This document shows positions 58,101-64,000 of a stretch of 64,000 nucleotides of DNA, in pieces. The stretch covers positions 2,588,291-2,652,290 of the forward strand of contig JACCLO010000013.1 of the NCBI GenBank assembly GCA_029448655.1, read 5' to 3'. This DNA comes from Wolfiporia cocos (taxonomy: Eukaryota; Basidiomycota; Agaricomycetes; Polyporales; Phaeolaceae). Both the position numbers and the translations under genes were made by a program. Position 1 is the stretch's first letter. Each line of letters begins with the position of its first letter. Below the pieces are notes generated by a model that had not been told where the DNA came from, made no database searches, and worked only from the letters and a program-made list of their open reading frames with translations.

Positions 58101-58462
58101 ACATCTCGCACAGCTGATACTTGGGCTTGTGATGTGCACGACTGCTTCCTGGCGCTGGCGTGTGTGCTCAACTGCTTCCCAGTACGTGCACGAGCAGCGG
58201 CAGCTTTGCGTGCTTTCTGTATCTTACTAGAGCGCGGCATGTAGTGAAATAGTACATACACAACAGGCCTGTGCCGTTGCCGTATCTACACCACAACGAG
58301 TGTTCAAATGTTCTCTCCGTGCCGTACTATACCCAAAATGTTTAATCTCAGGGTGCCGCCAGGTACCAGCACTTATGTAAACCCTGCATTAGGGTTAACG
58401 TGAAGTTGCCCACAGGATTTGGCTACTGTACAAAAGAGGCGGTGACTAGGCCGTTGGCACCA
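55190..58462 (-). mobile_element. DDE DNA transposon with 36-base TIRs, TA target
   Basis: TIRs (55190-55225; 58427-58462) start TGGTGCCAACGGCC and differ at about one position. The flanks are TA on each side (55188-55189; 58463-58464). Length 3273 bases with one transposase gene on the minus strand. Confidence 0.85.
55437..58240 (-). pseudogene. DDE-superfamily transposase, three stops
   Basis: Start chosen at ATG 58240 (MPRSSKIQKARK) as a basic N-terminus suits the family. An acidic tract (GDDDGDDDD) follows, then the middle region (KKYMELELFPWIHLKVG, LYYDGHEWPDVV) and the catalytic region ([35 protein letters not shown] supplies a late acidic residue). A 53-base GT-AG intron (56227-56175) restores NQ-LKTKIIPTFEK. 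Exons total 916 codons. In-frame stops: TGA 56972-56974 (expected Arg), TAA 56567-56569 (expected Gln), TGA 56528-56530 (expected Trp), all explained by C-to-T or G-to-A. It cuts and rejoins transposon ends when intact. This transposase family is common in Agaricomycetes. Confidence 0.85.
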
Positions 58463-58812
58463 TAGATGCCTAGACATATAAGACCTTATACTACTACTAA
58501 TGTCTACCCTAATGCAGCTAGTCTGTGCACATGTTGTGGTATCATAGTGATGCCATAAGGCGTCATAATATGGTGCTATCTAGGAATAGTGCAGTATGTC
58601 ATAGAGATGACACTGGCTCTGTAAATATGCCTTGTATGCCATAAATGTGGAGGAAGCAGGCCGCTATGTCATACCTGTCAGATAAGCAGGCCACACTAAG
58701 TATAGACCTATAATAATAGGCATGATGTCATAGACTGGGCCAGTATGGGCCCTGATGTTGTAAACGATGGAATGTGGGGCCTTGTAAACTAATAATAGTT
58801 CTGACCTCATAG

Positions 58813-60473
58813 TGTCACAGATTATTGTCACAGATTTGGGACATAGCACATTTTTCGCGCAATTATAGCACCAATTCTGGCCTTATACAAGCCTCTACAA
58901 AGTTATCCGGGACTTATCCCACCATGCCGAACCTGCCGAGGTATTATAACGGAACCTTACGGCCAAAAAGGCCTTAACCTACACGTGACCCATAGCACCG
59001 GCCCAACGCTACACCACATGACTGATTACGTCATCACTAAGGCAACGTGCTTCGCTGTGCCTCATCCTGTGATCCACGTCATACGTCTAGGTCATAGCAC
59101 CGCCACCGCTACGTCACAACCCCGTCATAGAGTCTAGAGTCCACAAGTCGACCAGCCTCTCCCTGTCAGCGAGCGCCACTCGCATAATAATGGCAACATG
59201 GCACAACAGCTGACTAAGCTCTGTGCCCATCGGTCTACTACGCTGAGAAGCCTAACGACCACCACATGCATCACCGGCACTTCCTAAGCTCCGTGCTTCC
59301 CTCAATAGCACATGCTTCTATCACCGGCCTTATGCAACCCCCGGACTTCCCGTCACCGGCACAGTCCTACCTCCGGGCTTCTAGACCCGGCAATGTGCAA
59401 CCTCCGTGCTTCTCACGCCGGCGTTGCCATACCTCCGAGCCAGCCGCAAGGCCTCGCTCCCACGCCACCACCGGCCTGATCATATCACCGGCTTCTGGCA
59501 TACCACTCGGCCTTCTCGGCCTGAGTCACCAAGGGCCTGGCGAATAGCCATAGTCCCTCAAGGCACCGGTACAACTGGCCTTCCATATACCCGGGCTGCG
59601 CCCGCGTTCCACATGTCCACCGCAAGGTGACACCACCACTCTCTCATTTACCATTGGTCCGGCCATTACCGGCCTCCCACGGTCTCTTAGAGTAGAGTAT
59701 ACGTCAGCATACGCCGATAGGGTGCACTGACCATTCCTTTAGGGCAGACACACTAGTTAGTAGCACGTGTTCTCACCCTGTACATATTTAAAGACCAAGG
59801 CTTGACGCCTTGATATCTTAGTTCTATTCTTCTCGGCTACCGCCGCAGAAGCACCTCTCACCCTCTGTAGCTTGCCTTCTAACCCCTCACCAACTTGTCT
59901 GAGTAAGACCCTTAAGTTGGTGAGTCCCACAAGATGGCTTGTGTCAATTATTTTGTGCACATCCAGAATTGTCCTCTCTTACTATGTTTACTGTACTTAT
60001 TGCACATGGCTGGGGTCGATCCAACGACCTGAAGGTCAGTGGGTCATGTGAGTTGTGTCACATGACTTGCCAAACTCTTAGATTAGATAGCAGCACCAGG
60101 TACTATCACAGGAATCATGTCAGGTGACCCTCCTTCTTATCTAAGATGTCAGGACTATTATTAGTCTACAAGCCTCACATTCTAGGTTTCTATAACCTCA
60201 TGCCTATTATTATAGGCCCAGACTCAGTGTGGTCTGCTTACCTTACAGGTATGACATAGTGGTGCCATTTACTATACACATATGACATACAAGGCTAGTC
60301 TTACATAGTCAAGTCATCTTCTATGACATACAGTGATATTCTTAGGATACAAAGGACATCATTATGATATACTGCACTATCATTAGAGTAGCACCACACC
60401 ATGAGGGCTTATGGCATCATGGGCTATACTTAGCCACTTATGCACAGATCACCTTAGTTTAGAGTGGTCTTAC
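58813..60473 (+). repeat. LTR split by a long LTR, 3'-truncated
   Basis: Begins TGTCACAGATTATT at 58813, resumes at 59952 and runs to about 60473, where the retroelement below begins, just short of its TATA box. It matches the LTR at 58463-58812 in inverted orientation (for example 60195-60400). A T-arm-like segment (GGTCGATCCAACGACC) is at about 60013. Confidence 0.7.
58826..59946 (+). repeat. Long solo LTR, TSD ATTAT
   Basis: 1121 bases, TGTCACAGATTTGGG to GGCTTGTGTCA, between ATTAT repeats (58821-58825; 59947-59951). The middle (59260-59680) is rich in CACCGGC words. TATA-like TACATATTTAAA at about 59780; stem AAGGC / GCCTT, then AGTTCTATTC. Confidence 0.88.
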
Positions 60474-61178
60474 TTATTTGCGGTCATACAGACTTCTATA
60501 TATTAAGGAACCGACGATCTTCAGCCTGGGGATCGCGATAACAAGCTTCGATCCAGATGCCGTAATTCCCGCTTCAACAAACCTGGCAAGCAGCTTATTA
60601 GCTGTACATGCAAACTCATACATGAACCTCTGAATATTCGAATTGCCTGCAACAGCCTTGTCGTCATAGTCAGTACTCGGACCCTTCACACCTACATCAT
60701 CCACAAAAGCATCAGCTTCGTTCGGTAACATGTCACCCAACGTATGCAATATGCATTGACTGAATTCAGGCATTGCATTAGTATAGCCTTGTGGCAGCCT
60801 AGTCAATCGCAACGACCCAAAGGGGCATTGGAATGTTGTAAGGTCACGCGAAACTGATGCGAGAATGCAGTTGTCGAAACCTGCCATAATGTCAGCTAGC
60901 ATAAAAATGTGATGCCCTACAAAGCTTTCAGCGAAGTCATCTGGCCATGAAGGTAGCACCGCATCACATATAGTGATAGCGTTAAGGTCACCTAAATTGA
61001 ATACGAGTCGCGGATCACCCTGTTTCTTTTTGACCGCAAAATATGCTGTCCGATACGACGCGGAGAATGGCTCAAACTTGCCAGCATCTAATTGGCATTT
61101 GATGACTGCTTTCACCTTCTCCTCGATGGCCTTCGGAATTCGGATGGACGGTTGTGCCCATGGTACGTGTTCGATCAC
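60474..61178 (-). pseudogene. RT domain with FVDD active site
   Basis: Recognisable RT blocks: KFEPFSASYRTAYFAVKKK, RLVFNLGDLNAIT, MLADIMAGFDNCIL (first catalytic Asp), FGSLRLTRLPQGYTNA and AFVDDVGVKGP (FVDD in place of YxDD). It ends 234 codons in, before RNase H. A clear frame break separates it from the upstream part. The family is gypsy-like; I do not name it further. Confidence 0.8.
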
Positions 61179-61382
61179 TGGTATTTCATAGTCAGGAAAG
61201 TATCTTGGGGAGAAAGTACCTCACTCATCGTCAGTCCACGCAAATGCTGCCTGTCACGAAACCACAACATGGACTAGCAAGTCAATTTCTGCATCTGATA
61301 AGAAGTTAGCGGGAATCTTCGCAATCACATCACTCAGCCGCTGCACGGTCCACCGATTGCCTGAGCCGAATTCATACTTCTT

Positions 61383-62563
61383 TCAGGGTCTCGGTTCAAT
61401 TGGTAGCGGCATCAACTCAGGTATAGCAATAGGTTTGAATTTCTGTGTGAATGGGTTAGGCATATACGATGGCACTGGGCACACCTTTCGGTCAATGGGC
61501 TTATATCTTTTCAATGCTACTGTCACGCTATAATGCATTTGTACACGTTTGCGCCATGCTGAAGGGACTGGAGTCAAAGGAATGGGGCTTGCTGCAATAT
61601 AATCCTGTAACAACCTGTCAGAAGAGTCTGGTGGATCAATCTGGGAAGCTATCGATAACTCTGAATCTGTGAGTGTAGAGATGTCGCTCGCAACACAATG
61701 AAAAATGTTACCCAACCTAGGAATTTCTGAGGACGCGATACTACCTATCGAGGCCAGTTCAGACATCACGCCTCTCTTCAAAAATCCTTGCGCGACACGA
61801 GTCCTGTCATGAACACTAATTTCTCCTTGTTTCGGTCAGTGCCTGTGTCGACAATACGCACCTGTATCGGCGTCATGGATCGATCACCGTTGCGATGTGC
61901 CACAAGGTACATTCCGTTCTTCCTTTCATATTCTAGATTAGCTGCCACCCACTGTAACCATGGCTGCCCGAGAATCCCATTGTGTTGCCCTAAGTCAGTC
62001 AGGGTGACAAAGAAATGGTGATCAAACCTTTCCCCCCCAATCTCGACAGGTGCGTCACGGATGCAGCCCTCAAGTGGTGTAAGCATACCATTAATACCTT
62101 TGAGTGTCCACCCACACCCATCTGGATCGATAACTAGGTTAGTCTGATCCCACACTTTCTTCAATATTAAGTTCAGCTTTGATCCTGAGTCTACGAGGTA
62201 CATTACTGCCTCAGTCCCAAACATCCCTTGTACAACTCCACATGCCATTGCAAAGAATCGTTCCTGTCCAACTGCCACAGCATAAACGTCAGCGTGCTGC
62301 GTTATTACCTCTTCGAGGTTCTCACCCTCCTGTAAGCTCAGCATCACCGACCCCTCTGTCACGACATTCTCGACTGCCTCTTTCTCATCTTCAACTGTGG
62401 CTATCCGAATTGCTTGTGCCACAGATCCACCTACCTCCTTGCGCGTCTTTGTGAGTGCCGCAAAACGCTTCTGCAAGGTAGGCGAAATTCCTATTATCTG
62501 TCTCAGTTGCAGCGTTAGCTTCTGATCAAGTATCTGATTAGCGACGTTGTCGGCGGACACCAT
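61383..62563 (-). pseudogene. Retropepsin-like protease and pol linker
   Basis: First frame 62563-61778 (261 codons) has MYLVDSGSKLNLI, a DSG-type aspartic protease site, and GILGQPWLQWV as the second conserved region. A second frame (61781-61383) continues as the linker to RT (RYKPIDRKVCPVPS). The two frames meet at about 61780, consistent with a one-base lesion or a frameshift. Confidence 0.7.
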
Positions 62564-62566
62564 ATC

Positions 62567-63328
62567 CTATACGTCAGACGTGAACCTCGTCTGCTTCAGA
62601 TGAAGAGGCATGTCCCTCTTGTGCGCAGTTACCTGATCCTTTTTCCTAGTCTTCCAACCCTCTTCCATGTTCACGGCTGGTGGCTTCTCGCTCGCAGCCT
62701 TACCATCCACTTTTGCTGTCGGCGTCATCTTTGTAGCTTCAGACAGCCCCACAACCTTACCCTTCGACCTATCGTTAGTGTGCCTGTATTCAAACCTCTT
62801 GGCTATCGGCTCTTCATTGCTTGACTCCCCATCCTCTGCTGTCGACTTCTTGGCTTGTGCTGGAGTAGCTGCAAAAGTGTTCAGCACCCTCAATGAGTAT
62901 GCGTATACGTCACCTTCGATCAATTGTTCGCCGTCAACTAACACCCCTAGGCTCGAACAGGTACCTGAGGGACCTGCAACATTAGACATGTCACGGTCCT
63001 TTTCCTTACCGAAACAGATCTCCTCTTGCAGCACCACTGCAATGCCGCCACGTTGCCCGGCAGGCATCATCAGTAAGTTTGCTCCGTTTGCTTGAATGAC
63101 CTTCCCAGTTGCTGGGGAAAACTGACACATCTTTTCTGCAATTAGTGCTATCGTCTCTGGACACTTACTCATCCCAATTGGATGATCGAGATTGACACCC
63201 TCCGTCTTGGCACACATGAAACATGTATGTGGTGCCCTTTCCATCTGGATTAGATGTATGCTATGGAAACTTGGGGTATTTTGCAACTGTTTTCTACTGT
63301 TGCTGAGGATTGTGGAGTTGGCTAGCAA
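62567..63328 (-). pseudogene. Gag-like C-terminal part with atypical zinc site
   Basis: The likely first native residues are near MERAPHTCFMCAK. The zinc-like site is C-x2-C-x9-H-x6-C. A Lys/Asp-rich tail follows and ends at TAG 62567-62569. The protease frame is in the same register, separated by that single TAG, so either a nonsense mutation or stop readthrough joins them. The N-terminal capsid part is missing. Confidence 0.6.
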
Positions 63329-63862
63329 CTGTTTTGTTCTTAGCAGAAGTCTATGTTGTGTGAGGAGGTTGAGATGTGACAGAGACAGAATTGTGAGAGA
63401 TAGATAAGAGATTGTGAGAGCTGAGATGGTATGTGTGATGATAGGTGATGGGACTATGTAGGAGTGTAGTAGGTGAGATGAGATTAGTTAGATGAGTGAG
63501 TGAGATTTAGATTGTTGGATTAAGGGTAGGTATGGAGGATGAATGTGATAGAGATGATAAAAGTGTGTGTGGTAGTTTGGGGATGATTTGATTTTGGGTG
63601 AATTTATTTGAAGTTGTGAGAATTTTAAATGAATTTAATGGGGTTGTGTGAGTGTTGTATATATTTATGTGGGGTCATGTGAGTATGAAATGAAATTATG
63701 TGGGGTTATGTGAGGATGAAATGAATTTATGTGAGGTTATGTGGTGTTGATTGAAATTATATGGTATCGTTTGGAGTTGGATTCAATTAGGTAACGTAAA
63801 ATAAATTTTAAATTTAAATTTAAACTTAAACTTAAATTTAAATTTCAATTTAATTTTGCATT
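63329..63862 (+). repeat. Subtelomeric G/T- and A/T-rich tract
   Basis: 63360-63550 is GT/GA-rich with GTGAGATG-like words. 63560-63780 repeats TGAATTTATG and GGGTTATGTGA words. 63798-63860 is an AT tract of TTTAAA/TTTAAAC steps. No gene. The middle part resembles 40380-40610. Confidence 0.75.
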
Positions 63863-64000
63863 TTAGGGGTTAGGGGTTAGGGGTTAGGGGTTAGGGGTTA
63901 GGGGTTAGGGGTTAGGGGTTAGGGGTTAGGGGTTAGGGGTTAGGGGTTAGGGGTTAGGGGTTAGGGGTTAGGGGTTAGGGGTTAGGGGTTAGGGGTTAGG
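63863..64000 (+). repeat. Telomere, (TTAGGGG)n
   Basis: 138 bases: 19 perfect 7-base units plus TTAGG, G-rich strand running to the 3' end as expected for a right chromosome end. No variant units are seen. Confidence 0.97.

Larger units (their letters stand above)
55027..58812 (-). repeat. LTR interrupted by the DDE transposon
   Basis: Left part 55027-55189 begins TGTCACAATCC; right part continues from 58463. The DDE transposon sits in the promoter stem (GTCTAGG... / ...CCTAGAC), which is whole again when the insertion is removed. The right end meets an oppositely oriented LTR of the same family at 58813 without a normal terminus. Confidence 0.75.
60474..63328 (-). mobile_element. Third retroelement (gag-protease-RT), truncated at both ends
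   Basis: Reads leftwards from the telomere: gag-like frame, protease, connecting region and RT, then stops at an LTR. No LTR, primer site, RNase H or integrase is found. Its 5' side faces the telomere and is separated from the repeats by about 530 bases of AT/GT-rich DNA. Confidence 0.8.

Noticed and set aside
57697..58230. 177-codon plus-strand frame opposite the transposase N-terminus
   Set aside because: It is the shadow of the acidic and basic low-complexity coding region; the His/Arg repeats come from the GAT/GAC repeat read in reverse.
60005..60045. Possible tRNA gene
   Set aside because: Only T-arm and part of an anticodon arm can be seen on the minus strand; no D-arm or acceptor stem, and the segment lies inside an LTR.

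Overview
The window is the right-hand end of a fungal chromosome. It finishes in about 19.7 uninterrupted copies of a 7-base telomere unit, TTAGGGG (63863-64000). The single gene I would call host (a fungal-type protein-kinase-like gene at 4255-6374 with ~50-base introns), the DDE transposase family and the chromodomain Ty3/gypsy elements all suggest an Agaricomycete (mushroom-forming basidiomycete). The species cannot be fixed from sequence alone.

Layout. 1-4254: gene-poor DNA with one solo LTR and a diverged tandem duplication. 4255-6374: kinase-like gene on the minus strand. 6375-8493: degenerate sequence. 8494-21207: one solo LTR split by a complete but decayed gypsy element (copy A of family 1, 8948-21058), which is itself hit by at least four solo LTRs, one of them nested inside another. 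21208-31313: more LTRs and a second family 1 copy (copy B, 3' half missing). 31314-35442: stacked solo LTRs. 35443-38394: unassigned DNA, a large inverted repeat and a solo LTR. 38396-40290: 3' end of a third family 1 copy (copy C, minus strand), ending beside subtelomere-like AT/GT-rich DNA. 40900-41360: TIR element remnant. 41345-51440: ~164-base tandem repeat split by a young, full-length family 2 gypsy element (42435-50898). 51440-55189: more LTR debris. 55190-58462: DDE transposon inserted in an LTR. 58463-60473: LTRs. 60474-63328: a third kind of retroelement (gag/protease/RT), truncated, facing away from the telomere. 63329-63862: GT/AT-rich subtelomere. 63863-64000: telomere.

How the parts work together. 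I recovered about 20 LTR insertions with matching 5-base target duplications by reading the flanks, so the nesting order can be dated. Both gypsy families carry a dUTPase, but in different places: between protease and RT in family 2, and after the chromodomain at the end of pol in family 1. In both families the bases just after the 5' LTR are exactly complementary over 11 nt to a site ~34 nt downstream of the LTR TATA box. This is the geometry of Tf1-type self-primed reverse transcription. Many unrelated-looking solo LTRs share the same promoter plan: TATA box, a stem-loop whose stem sequence changes while pairing is kept, and a constant ~34-nt spacing. Family 2 also has a 331-codon frame fully overlapping the end of pol, encoding a coiled-coil-like region and two zinc knuckles. 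I regard the self-priming/hairpin system, the two dUTPase positions and this overlapping ORF as the most notable content.
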